Positions 7,954-16,046 of a stretch of 41,819 nt of DNA are shown in pieces. Both the position numbers and the translations under genes were made by a program. The DNA comes from an uncultured Leptotrichia sp. (lineage in GTDB: Bacteria; Fusobacteriota; Fusobacteriia; Fusobacteriales; Leptotrichiaceae): contig CALEXX010000049.1 in assembly GCA_937925095.1 (NCBI GenBank), forward strand, positions 1-41,819, given 5' to 3'. Each line of letters begins with the position of its first letter. Position 1 is the first letter of the stretch. The notes under the pieces are model-generated. The model did not search any database, was not told where the DNA came from, and saw only the letters and a program-made list of their open reading frames with translations.

Positions 7954-8009
7954 AAAAATGTATCGAAAAACTTAATGTTAAAGTTAAAAGGTTGGAGATA
8001 CATTTTTTT
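7954..8009 (+). terminator. Rho-independent terminator after the GNAT toxin
   Basis: AAAAATGTATC (7954-7964) pairs with GATACATTTTT (7997-8007), and the T-run continues. The loop is about 32 bases. It lies 10 bases after the stop codon. Confidence 0.6.
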
Positions 8010-8114
8010 AATCCCTATTCTTGACAAAGAGCCTAAAACAAAAAAATATAAACAGACAGAAACTGTCCTTCATGAAAAGTATAATATGGAAAATAATACA
8101 AGGAGATGAAAATT

Positions 8115-9227
8115 ATGAATAATTTAAACCCGACTAAGAATGATGCCTTTTATGCAGAAAATTTTGATGACGAGATATTTATGCACTGGATGTTAAAGTG
8201 GCTTGTGATTGATACGCAAGGAGATAAGAGTAAAACAGCTTTAAAGAATATGGCAAAAAAATTTATTGAAGAGACTACGGGAGAAAAACTGGATACAGAA
8301 GAGATTGAAATGTATTTTGCAGGTTCTTTTGATAGCCTTATATATGGCAATACTATTATTCAGAGACTTTTAAGTGATTCATCAATTTTATTGATTTTAA
8401 ATAGACAAGATAAGAAGGCAAGGAAATATCTATATTTTAGAAATTATTTCGATGACGAATATTCGGAAGATTTTTTAGAGTATAGGGGAAAATTATTTAG
8501 ATTACTTAAAAAATATGAAAATTTAGAAGATGATGAGGAAGAAAAAATTAAAATTGTACATTTTACACATGAAAAAGTATCCAGATATGTTCGTGAAGAA
8601 ATTGGAGAAACAACAGTTGTATATGACAGGGAAGATTTTCTGAAATTGTTTGAAACTTTTGAAAAAGATATAGATGACAGCATATTTGACAGCTATTACA
8701 ACCATAAGAAAATAAATAGGAAGGATTCAGTAGAGGATACAAAGGAAATTATAGATTTACATAATATTCTACAAAAATATATAGAAACAAAAAATGATAA
8801 ATACGATGTTTACAAGAGTCTTACTTGTATGGAATGGGTTAAGGATGAATTTTTTCTGCAATTTTCATATACTAGAGATGAAGATTTGAATCCGATTGAA
8901 GTAATTGAATTATGTTACTATGCTTTGGAACCTCTGGAGGACGGTTTTTTAAAGTTGATGCAGGATGAGTTAAAAGAGGTATTTGATGATTTTACAATAA
9001 TTGAAGAATTCTATCGCAGAAGAGAAAAAGTTGCATTAATGTATATGAAGTTTAATAAAGATAGTACATTAAAGGAAATAGAGAAAAAAATAGATGAAAT
9101 ATTGGAAAAATTAGAGAAGTATAATAAAGAGAATGAGAGTTTGGATATAAGAAATGAATACGCTGACATGAGATATAGGAGAAAGAAATCAAAACCTAAA
9201 ATAAAAAGAGTATCAATTCGTCGTTGA
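8115..9227 (+). CDS. hypothetical acidic protein (370 aa)
   Basis: The product is not recognised. It is rich in Asp, Glu and Lys, has no signal peptide or membrane segment, and is predicted mostly helical. Residues about 310-345 have coiled-coil character (KEIEKKIDEILEKLEKYNKE). The C-terminus is strongly basic (RYRRKKSKPKIKRVSIRR). A DDEEEKIKIVHF stretch follows a possible linker near residue 135. The ATG at 8115 is used rather than the in-frame ATG at 8106, because AGGAG at 8101-8105 is correctly spaced only for 8115. A following promoter overlaps its stop codon, so the WYL regulator downstream is separately transcribed. The neighbourhood (toxin remnant, WYL regulator, nuclease) suggests a defence or stress role, but nothing in the protein shows it. 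Confidence 0.7.
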   Translation: MNNLNPTKNDAFYAENFDDEIFMHWMLKWLVIDTQGDKSKTALKNMAKKFIEETTGEKLDTEEIEMYFAGSFDSLIYGNTIIQRLLSDSSILLILNRQDKKARKYLYFRNYFDDEYSEDFLEYRGKLFRLLKKYENLEDDEEEKIKIVHFTHEKVSRYVREEIGETTVVYDREDFLKLFETFEKDIDDSIFDSYYNHKKINRKDSVEDTKEIIDLHNILQKYIETKNDKYDVYKSLTCMEWVKDEFFLQFSYTRDEDLNPIEVIELCYYALEPLEDGFLKLMQDELKEVFDDFTIIEEFYRRREKVALMYMKFNKDSTLKEIEKKIDEILEKLEKYNKENESLDIRNEYADMRYRRKKSKPKIKRVSIRR

Positions 9228-9252
9228 CAAAAAGCAAAACCAAAGATATAAT
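9224..9252 (+). promoter_or_regulatory. consensus sigma-70 promoter for the WYL regulator
   Basis: TTGACA (9224-9229) and TATAAT (9247-9252) are separated by exactly 17 bases, which makes a perfect consensus promoter. The -35 box overlaps the TGA stop of the upstream gene. Such strength in front of a regulator suggests that it is normally held down by a repressor, perhaps itself. Confidence 0.75.
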
Positions 9253-9289
9253 TAAGTAAAATATAAAAATATACAAAGGCTTAGTTATA

Positions 9290-10231
9290 ATGGAAAAGAT
9301 TAAAGATTCTGAGGGAAAAATATTTAGAATACTAAAAATAATAAAGAGGTTACAGCAGAAAGAAATATTAAATGGAGAAAATCTGGCAAATGAATTTAAT
9401 GTTGATGTAAAAACAATACAGAGGGATATAAAAACTTTGAGGGATTATCTTTTTGAGGAAAGTGATTCAGATATAGAATATTCCAGAGCTAAAAATGGAT
9501 ATTACCTGAAAAGTAATGATAACAAATCCCTTACAAATGAGGAAATCTTGGCTATAAGTAAGATAATACTTGAAAGCAGGGCTTTTAATAAAGGTGAAAC
9601 TGATAATCTGATAGATAAACTGATTAATCAGATGTCAGGAAATGACAGGAATATTATAAAAGACCTGATAAGCAACGAAAAATTTAATTATATCCCTCTG
9701 CAGCATAGAAAAGATTTACTTTCGGTTATATGGAATTTGGCACAGAGCGTAAAAAATCAGAAATGGCTTTGCTTAAATTACACTACGAAAAGTAGTGAAG
9801 GTAGAAAATACAATGTAAAACCTTTATCCGTAATGTTTTCAGAATATTATTTCTATCTGATTGCATATATTGAAGACAAGGAAGAATATCCTGCCATTTT
9901 CAGGATAGACAGAATTACTGAAATAAAGGATATAAATAAAAAATTTAAGATTAACTATTTGGAGAAATTTGAAGACGGGAAATTTAGAAAATACATACAG
10001 TTCATGCATTCAGGGCCTCTCACAAAAATAAAATTCAGATATAGGGGTTATCTTGAATATGTTCTGGACAGATTTCCAACAGCAGAAGTACTGGCTGAAG
10101 AAGTGGTTGGAGAAGGAAATTCAAGATATACAGTCTATACAGTTTCAATCGAAGTTTATGGAAGCTTTGGAGCAGAAATGTGGCTAAGAAGTCAGGGAGA
10201 TTATGTTATTGATTATGAAATATTGAAATAA
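9290..10231 (+). CDS. WYL-domain transcriptional regulator
   Basis: Residues 1-75 form a helix-turn-helix of the DeoR/HTH_11 kind (LANEFNVDVKTIQRDIKTLR). Residues about 140-225 carry the WYL domain: KNQKWLCLNYTT, then YNVKPLSVMFSEYYFYLIAY and FRIDRITEI. A C-terminal WCX-like region follows (VYGSFGAEMWLRSQG). WYL proteins sense nucleic acid or nucleotide ligands. They often repress or activate phage-defence operons (BrxR/CapW types) or DNA-damage genes. The ATG has only a weak AAAGGC upstream. A Mrr-type nuclease gene follows in the same direction after 95 bases, which fits regulation of a defence gene. The length of 313 aa is normal. Confidence 0.85.
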   Translation: MEKIKDSEGKIFRILKIIKRLQQKEILNGENLANEFNVDVKTIQRDIKTLRDYLFEESDSDIEYSRAKNGYYLKSNDNKSLTNEEILAISKIILESRAFNKGETDNLIDKLINQMSGNDRNIIKDLISNEKFNYIPLQHRKDLLSVIWNLAQSVKNQKWLCLNYTTKSSEGRKYNVKPLSVMFSEYYFYLIAYIEDKEEYPAIFRIDRITEIKDINKKFKINYLEKFEDGKFRKYIQFMHSGPLTKIKFRYRGYLEYVLDRFPTAEVLAEEVVGEGNSRYTVYTVSIEVYGSFGAEMWLRSQGDYVIDYEILK

Positions 10232-10326
10232 GGTAAGATTTATAAAAATTATAAAAAAATGACTCGGATAAAATGTTTAAGTAGTTTACAATAAAATAAA
10301 ATATATGAGGAAAGAAGGGATTTGAA

Positions 10327-11343
10327 ATGGAAAAGAATTACTGGGGATACAGAATCGATGTAAAAAATCAGGATTTCTTTTTTAAGGAATTAGAACAAGG
10401 ACGTTTACGACAAGGTTGGGGATATGATAAAAATCAAGAACTACCTGAAACAAAAGACAGTGGTGCTAAAAAAAATTTAAGCATGTATCATAATGTAAAA
10501 AAAGGAGATATACTGTTAATACCTAGATTGCCAGATTGGGGTAGTGTTGCTATAGTTGAAGCAACTGAAGATTGGGATGATAAAGAAAAAGGATATAAGT
10601 TTGAGATTGATGATGAAAAGAAAGATTATGGACATATTTTTCCTGCAAAATATATTGGATGTTTTAACAGACACGGAAAAGATGTTTCTGGAAATATACA
10701 AAGTACGTTAAAAGCAAGAAATAGATTTTGGAATATCAGTCGTCTTTCAGAAGATGTTGAAAAAATTATGCAAAATTTAGAAGGAAACAAGGAATCAACA
10801 AGTGTTGTTGAAAATATAAAAAATATTGTATCAGAGAAAGTAAAAACTTATTTTGATTTAAAAGAATGTTGTGATAAAATTGTTGATGAATATAATCAAA
10901 AATTTACAGCTTCTCAGTGGGAAGAGGTATTAAAAGATGTTTTAGAAAAAATCTATCCTGAATATAAGATTAAAAAAACGGGTGGTAGTAAAGAAGAAGA
11001 ACATGGAACAGACGTTTTGGTAAATGTACGTGGAATTTCAGAAAATTATAACATAGCTATACAAGTAAAAAATTACACAGGTGAGATTTCTGATGAAAAT
11101 ATTAATATAATTATAGATCAAGTAGATAAAGCCGAAGAATATGGATGGGAAGATGGAAAATTAATTGATAAAATTTTGGTTATAACTCCAGCTAAAGAAG
11201 AAGAGAATCCAAAATTAATTGAAAAATGCCAAAACAAGAAAATTAGAGTTATTTTTTCAGAAGAACTAAAAAAATTAATTTTTCAATCAATTATTGAAAG
11301 TATTGACTTAAAAGAAATCTTTGAAGAAATGTTGATGGATTAA
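10327..11343 (+). CDS. PUA/EVE-like domain fused to a Mrr-type restriction nuclease
   Basis: The N-terminal 140 residues start with WGYRIDVKNQDFFFKELEQG, then GRLRQGWGYDKNQELPE and KKGDILLIPRLPDWGSVAIV. This is the pattern of PUA-superfamily (EVE/YTH-like) readers of modified bases. Residues about 180-338 are a Mrr-type PD-(D/E)xK nuclease: GTDVLVNV supplies the Asp and IAIQVKNYTG the Q-x-K catalytic pair. This is followed by VDKAEEYGWEDG and ILVITPAKEEE. Such reader-plus-nuclease fusions act as modification-dependent (type IV-like) restriction enzymes. The ribosome site is a distant GGAAAGAAGGG. A terminator follows. Gln is encoded mainly by CAA, whereas neighbours often use CAG, a mild sign of separate origin. 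The domain calls are by eye. Nuclease identity is firmer than the reader identity. Confidence 0.75.
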   Translation: MEKNYWGYRIDVKNQDFFFKELEQGRLRQGWGYDKNQELPETKDSGAKKNLSMYHNVKKGDILLIPRLPDWGSVAIVEATEDWDDKEKGYKFEIDDEKKDYGHIFPAKYIGCFNRHGKDVSGNIQSTLKARNRFWNISRLSEDVEKIMQNLEGNKESTSVVENIKNIVSEKVKTYFDLKECCDKIVDEYNQKFTASQWEEVLKDVLEKIYPEYKIKKTGGSKEEEHGTDVLVNVRGISENYNIAIQVKNYTGEISDENINIIIDQVDKAEEYGWEDGKLIDKILVITPAKEEENPKLIEKCQNKKIRVIFSEELKKLIFQSIIESIDLKEIFEEMLMD

Positions 11344-11354
11344 CTATAAACTGT

Positions 11355-11405
11355 AAGCCTATTTCAAAAGCAATAAATTATTGTTTTAAAGAATTAGGCT
11401 TTTGT
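11355..11405 (+). terminator. terminator after the Mrr-type nuclease
   Basis: AAGCCTA (11355-11361) pairs with TAGGCTT (11395-11401). CAATAA/TTATTG lies within the loop, and TTTGTT follows. The rest of the gap to 11670 is AT-rich, with a possible -10 (TATAAT at 11579-11584) and the palindrome annotated separately. Confidence 0.55.
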
Positions 11406-11584
11406 TATATTCTGTTATTCAAAATATCACCTTAAACTCAAAAAATGAAATTTTTAACTATTCGTTTTACTTATACTCCATAATAAATTCAAATTGGACT
11501 AAAATAAAAAACTGAATTATAATATAGATAATAAGATTTGTTTTAGTTTGTGATACAAAATATTGTTGTGTATATACATATAAT

Positions 11585-11607
11585 AAAATAAAACAGCATT
11601 TTATTTT
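11585..11607. promoter_or_regulatory. perfect inverted repeat before the ABC importer operon
   Basis: AAAATAAAA (11585-11593), CAGCA, TTTTATTTT (11599-11607) form a perfect 9-bp palindrome arm pair with a 5-base centre, right after a TATAAT. The position immediately downstream of a likely -10 fits a repressor operator, such as a metal-responsive regulator. It does not match the classical Fur box. Confidence 0.4.
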
Positions 11608-11670
11608 AAAAACATAAACTAAAATAAATTAAATAGTAAAAACTAGAAATGAATCAAGGAGGAGAACAGA

Positions 11671-12705
11671 ATGAGTAAAACATTAAAAAGAGTAATGTTA
11701 TTAGTTTTACTAGCAATTGGACTTTTGACAGGATGTCAAAAAGGTGCTGAAACAAAAGAAGAAAAGAAAGAAAGTGCAGATGGTGGAAAAGGAACTTTAA
11801 AAGTTATAGCCGCTTATGATGCAAAAGACAAAGTTTTTGAAGAATTTACAAAGAAAACAGGAATAAAAGTAGAATTCTTAGATATTTCTTCAGGAGAAGT
11901 TTTATCAAAGTTAAATGCACAAAATGGTAAAATAGGTGCAGACGTTTGGTTCGGTGGTGGAGCAGACAGCTTTATCGTAGCAGGAGAAAAAGGATACCTT
12001 GAAAATTATGTATCGCCTGAAGAAAAAGAAATGGATCAGAGATTTATTGGAAATGACTTCTGGACAGGTGTTTCTATCGTAACAGCAGGATTCTTAGTAA
12101 ATACTGATGTATTGGAAAAAAAGGGACTACCTGAACCAACATCATGGGCAGATTTAAAAAATCCTAAATATAAAGATGAATTAATTATGGCTGACCCAGC
12201 AATTTCAGGAACAAACTATGCAGTTGTTTACAACTTGTTACAATCAATGGGAGAAGAAGCTGGATGGGCTTATCTTGAATCAATAAAAGGAAATATTCCT
12301 TTCTATGCACAACGTGGATCAGAACCTACAGCAAAAGTTAAAAATGGAGAAATGGCAGTAGGAATAATCCCTCTAGGTGGAGACACTTACAAAATGGAAA
12401 AAGAATTTAAAGTTAAAAATGTAATTCCTTCAGATGGACTTCCATGGGTTCCAGCAGGAATGGCTATATTCAAGGAAGCTGAAAACAAAGATGCTGCAAA
12501 AGCATTTGTTGACTGGGCATTATCAAAAGAAGGTCAGGAATTCCTGAAAACAGTTGCTCCACGTATGATGGTAAGAAAAGATGTTACTCCTCCAGAAGAA
12601 TTAAAAGGAATGACTGTTGATAAACTTATGAAAATGGATATCGCAGGAATGGGAACAAGAAGAGAAGAAATATTGAAATTATGGAAAGAAAAAATGGGGA
12701 AATAG
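11671..12705 (+). CDS. ABC transporter substrate-binding lipoprotein (iron-type)
   Basis: The N-terminus is a lipoprotein signal with the lipobox LLTGC (Cys22). The mature part is a class II periplasmic-binding fold: TLKVIAAYDAKDKVFEEFTK, then GADVWFGGGADSF, then GFLVNTDVLEKKGLPEPTSW and a C-terminal AKAFVDWALSKEGQEFL. This architecture belongs to the FbpA-like family 1 binding proteins, whose members carry ferric iron, 2-aminoethylphosphonate or similar small anions. The position with a single two-domain permease and one ATPase favours ferric iron. I could not identify the paired Tyr ligands with certainty, so the substrate is only probable. AAGGAGGAGAACAG precedes the ATG. Confidence 0.82.
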   Translation: MSKTLKRVMLLVLLAIGLLTGCQKGAETKEEKKESADGGKGTLKVIAAYDAKDKVFEEFTKKTGIKVEFLDISSGEVLSKLNAQNGKIGADVWFGGGADSFIVAGEKGYLENYVSPEEKEMDQRFIGNDFWTGVSIVTAGFLVNTDVLEKKGLPEPTSWADLKNPKYKDELIMADPAISGTNYAVVYNLLQSMGEEAGWAYLESIKGNIPFYAQRGSEPTAKVKNGEMAVGIIPLGGDTYKMEKEFKVKNVIPSDGLPWVPAGMAIFKEAENKDAAKAFVDWALSKEGQEFLKTVAPRMMVRKDVTPPEELKGMTVDKLMKMDIAGMGTRREEILKLWKEKMGK

Positions 12706-12708
12706 ATT

Positions 12709-14424
12709 ATGAATTTATTCCGAAAAAATATTAGTGAAAGAGCCCAAAAGAAGTATTTTGGGCGTTCTTTCTTTTATATGGAAATTACAGATAAACTGTT
12801 TTATCTGATTGCAGTTGTGCCGATAATGGTGTTTATATTATGGCCCATAATTGCACTGTTTATAAGAAGTGTTACTCCTGGAGGGAAATTTACGTTGGAA
12901 ATGTATAATTCGCTATTCAAGGAACATTTTACTGTAATAACTGACAGTTTATGGGTATGCCTGTTATCTACAACCTTATCAGTGATAATAGGTACTGTCA
13001 TAGCAGTTTACATAACTTATGCACCGAAATTAATAAAAAGAATGCTGATGCTCCTCCTTATGCTTACAATGATATCACCGCCTTTCCTGTCTTCGCTTTC
13101 GTATATACTGCTGTTTGGAAAGAGGGGAATAATAACGGCTGATTTACTACATCTGAATTTTAATCCCTACGGATGGCATGGAATAGTAATAATGCAGACC
13201 TTCAGTGAAATTTCGCTGGCTGCCCTTATTATAATTGGAGGACTTACGACAATACCTTCTTCCGTTCTGGAAGCAGGAAAAGATTTAGGTTCCAAATCAG
13301 GAGCCATACTTTTCAGAATAATCCTTCCAATGCTTAAATCTTCAATAGTTGCAGTTTATTTTTTAATATTTGTAAAAAATATTGCGGATTTTGGTACACC
13401 TATTATCGTTGGAGGTAATTTTAAGATGCTTGCCACGGAGGCATATAAGGGAGTAATTTCATATGGAGAAATAGAACAGGCGGCAGCCATCAGTTTTCTT
13501 ATATTTCTTCCAATTGTATTTATTTTTCTTATATATAGGCATCAGCTTACAGCATCTAATGTTATGGGAAGTTTCTCAGAAAAATCAGGTCAGGGTGAAG
13601 AAAAAAGATATCAGCTGCCATTATATCTGAAAATGATTTTTGGATTTGTGACATTATGTTTTGCAATATATATGCTGCTGCAGTATATTTCTATATTTGT
13701 TTCAGCAGTATCAAGTAACAGTGGCGGGAAATTCCACTGGACAATGGAATTTATACAGTCATTTTCACTTACTAAAATTCCAAGTATGGTAAGAAGTGTG
13801 GTTTATTCCCTGATAGCAGGAGTTACTGCAAGTTTTTTAGGAGTTCTTTTTGCATATTATATAGACCGTAGAAAAGTGAAATTTTCTAAAAGCTTTGATT
13901 TTATTGCCGCATTGCCTTATATCCTGCCTGGACCATTTTTTGGAATAGCCTATCTTCTGGCTTTTCAAAATCCACCGTTACTTTTGACAGGAACAGGGGC
14001 GATAGTGGTGCTAAACTGTATTTTCAGACAGATGCCTGTAACAACAAGGGCGGCAAGTGCCAACCTCAGCCAGATAAGTTCATTGACGGAAGATGCAGCG
14101 AGAGACCTTGGAACACCTGGAATAGCAGTGTTTTTCAGAATAGTGCTTCCACAGCTGAAACCGGCATTTTTAGTAGGATTTATAAATACTTTTACAACAA
14201 CAATGACAACAGTAGGTGCAATTATATTTCTAATTACCCCTTCTGCAAAGGTTGCCACAGTTGAACTGTTTAATGAAATTCGTGACGGAGATTACAGAAT
14301 GGCATCGGTTATTGCAAGTCTACTGATTTTAGTAATATTACTTGTAAATATTTTATTTTCAATATTCATATTAAGAAAAAAGAAGGAGGGAAAGCATGTA
14401 TCTTCAGTTAAAAAATCTGTATAA
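12709..14424 (+). CDS. ABC transporter permease, fused two-domain (FbpB-like)
   Basis: The 571-aa membrane protein contains two BPD_transp_1 permease domains in tandem, each with about six membrane helices. The two EAA coupling loops are visible: EAGKDLGSKSGAILFRIILP in the first half and EDAARDLGTPGIAVFFRIVL in the second. Single-chain double permeases of this kind are typical of FbpB/AfuB-type iron importers. It begins three bases after the binding-protein stop and overlaps the ATPase gene by 29 bases, so the three genes form one translationally coupled operon. Confidence 0.88.
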   Translation: MNLFRKNISERAQKKYFGRSFFYMEITDKLFYLIAVVPIMVFILWPIIALFIRSVTPGGKFTLEMYNSLFKEHFTVITDSLWVCLLSTTLSVIIGTVIAVYITYAPKLIKRMLMLLLMLTMISPPFLSSLSYILLFGKRGIITADLLHLNFNPYGWHGIVIMQTFSEISLAALIIIGGLTTIPSSVLEAGKDLGSKSGAILFRIILPMLKSSIVAVYFLIFVKNIADFGTPIIVGGNFKMLATEAYKGVISYGEIEQAAAISFLIFLPIVFIFLIYRHQLTASNVMGSFSEKSGQGEEKRYQLPLYLKMIFGFVTLCFAIYMLLQYISIFVSAVSSNSGGKFHWTMEFIQSFSLTKIPSMVRSVVYSLIAGVTASFLGVLFAYYIDRRKVKFSKSFDFIAALPYILPGPFFGIAYLLAFQNPPLLLTGTGAIVVLNCIFRQMPVTTRAASANLSQISSLTEDAARDLGTPGIAVFFRIVLPQLKPAFLVGFINTFTTTMTTVGAIIFLITPSAKVATVELFNEIRDGDYRMASVIASLLILVILLVNILFSIFILRKKKEGKHVSSVKKSV

Positions 14425-15409
14425 GAAGTATCAGGATAATACTGTAGTGAGTAATTTTAATATAGATGTGGAAAAAGGGGAACTGATAAGTATTCTCGGG
14501 CCGAGTGGATGCGGAAAGACAACAACATTGAGAATGATAGCAGGATTTATAACTCCCACATCAGGAGATATCTTTCTTTCAGGAGAAAAAATAACTGATT
14601 ATCCGCCTGAAACACGTCCTGTGAGTACAGTTTTTCAAAATTATGCACTGTTTCCTCATCTGACTGTTTATGAAAATATTGAATATGGCCTTAGATATCC
14701 TTTAAAAGTTGGAAAAAAACTTGATAAGAAGGAAAAAAAGGAAAGAACAGAAAAAATAATAAATCTTGTAAATCTTAAAGGGCTTGAAAAAAGAAGAATA
14801 GACCAGCTAAGTGGTGGTCAGCAGCAGAGAGTAGCCTTGGCAAGATCTCTTGTGCTTGAGCCAAAGGTTCTTTTACTCGACGAACCTTTATCAAATATTG
14901 ATACAAAATTAAGGGAAACTGTAAGAAATGAAATAAGAAAAATACAGAAGGAACTAGGAATAACAATGATTTTTGTTACTCACGATCAGGAAGAGGCAAT
15001 GAGTATTTCAGACAGGATTGTTGTTATGAATGGGGGGGATATTGAGCAGATAGGAACTCCACGTGAAATTTATACATTTCCTGAAACTGTTTTTGTTGCA
15101 GAATTTATAGGAAAGGCAAATATTATAAAAAGGGATAAAAAAAGCTTTATAATTCGTCCTGAAAATGTTAATATATCCTATAATGAAATAAATGAAGGAA
15201 ATACGGATGAAATAATTTCAGAAAAAGGAAAAATTATCAGTAAGGAATATCATGGAGCACTTATTTCCTATGAAATTGAAGTTATGAATGAACTGTCAGG
15301 CTTGAAAAGACTGAATGCTGTTATGATTTCCGGAAAAAAGGAATTTGAAACAGGGGAAATAGTGAGATATTCTATAAATAAACAGGATTTGTATGAGATA
15401 AAATCATAA
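14396..15409 (+). CDS. ABC transporter ATP-binding protein (FbpC/PotA-like)
   Basis: All ATPase motifs are present: Walker A GPSGCGKTT near residue 36, Q-loop VFQNYALFPHLTVYEN, signature LSGGQQQRVALARSL, Walker B VLLLDEPLSNID and switch His in FVTHDQEEAMSISDRI. The C-terminal 100 residues form a TOBE-like regulatory domain (IIRPENVNISYNE). The length of 337 aa is standard for iron, spermidine or sugar importer ATPases. The start lies inside the permease gene after AAGGAGGGAAAGC. It energises the importer encoded by the two preceding genes. Confidence 0.88.
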   Translation: MYLQLKNLYKKYQDNTVVSNFNIDVEKGELISILGPSGCGKTTTLRMIAGFITPTSGDIFLSGEKITDYPPETRPVSTVFQNYALFPHLTVYENIEYGLRYPLKVGKKLDKKEKKERTEKIINLVNLKGLEKRRIDQLSGGQQQRVALARSLVLEPKVLLLDEPLSNIDTKLRETVRNEIRKIQKELGITMIFVTHDQEEAMSISDRIVVMNGGDIEQIGTPREIYTFPETVFVAEFIGKANIIKRDKKSFIIRPENVNISYNEINEGNTDEIISEKGKIISKEYHGALISYEIEVMNELSGLKRLNAVMISGKKEFETGEIVRYSINKQDLYEIKS

Positions 15410-15461
15410 AATTTGAAAATAATTAAGAGGATAAATTATAAAAATAGAAAATGGGGGAAAT

Positions 15462-16031
15462 ATGGCACTGATTTATGTAACAGGAGGAGCTAAGAGTGGA
15501 AAAAGCAAGTTTGCTGAAAATCTTCTGCTTGGAATGAATAACGGGAATCAGAAAAATATTTATTTGGCAACTTCTCTTGCATTTGATGAAGAGATGAAGG
15601 TAAAAGTGGCTCTTCATAAGGAAAGAAGGCAGGATAAATGGCTTACAGTAGAAAGTTATAAAAATTTTAGTGAAACTCTGAAAGATGTACTTTCAGATGA
15701 AAGAAAGGATAATATGCTTGTCGACTGTCTTACAAATATGATAAGCAATATTATTTTTGAGGAACATGATATCAACTGGGACAAACCTTCAGAAAAAGAT
15801 TTTGAAAAATGCAACATTTCAGTGGAAAAACAGGTAAATGAGCTCATAAATGTCATAAACAGATTTGAAAATACTGTCATTGTCTCAAATGAACTGGGAA
15901 TGGGTATCGTTCCCAGTTATCCTCTTGGAAGATATTTCAGGGAAATAGCAGGAAAAATGAATCAGAAAATAGCAGAAATTGCTGATGAAGTATATTTTAT
16001 AGTATCAGGAATACCTATGAAAATAAAATAG
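15462..16031 (+). CDS. cobU: adenosylcobinamide kinase / adenosylcobinamide-phosphate guanylyltransferase
   Basis: The protein phosphorylates adenosylcobinamide and then transfers GMP to it, in assembly of the cobalamin nucleotide loop. The P-loop GGAKSGKSKFAE (residues 8-19), the HKERR motif (His guanylylation region), LVDCLTNMISN and VIVSNELGMGIVPSYPLGRY are all characteristic. The length of 189 aa is normal. It is 52 bases after the ABC operon and has GGGGGAAAT as ribosome site, so co-transcription is likely. No other cobalamin gene and no cobalamin riboswitch was seen nearby, so here it is an orphan salvage gene. Confidence 0.88.
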   Translation: MALIYVTGGAKSGKSKFAENLLLGMNNGNQKNIYLATSLAFDEEMKVKVALHKERRQDKWLTVESYKNFSETLKDVLSDERKDNMLVDCLTNMISNIIFEEHDINWDKPSEKDFEKCNISVEKQVNELINVINRFENTVIVSNELGMGIVPSYPLGRYFREIAGKMNQKIAEIADEVYFIVSGIPMKIK

Positions 16032-16046
16032 AAATAGGGGGATTTT

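Noticed and set aside
11406..11670. Classical Fur box before the iron-type importer
   Set aside because: No 19-base match to the GATAATGATAATCATTATC type was found. Only the unrelated AAAATAAAA palindrome is present.
15410..15461. Cobalamin riboswitch before cobU
   Set aside because: The gap is only 52 bases and has no B12-box. The ABC leader at 11344-11670 also lacks one.
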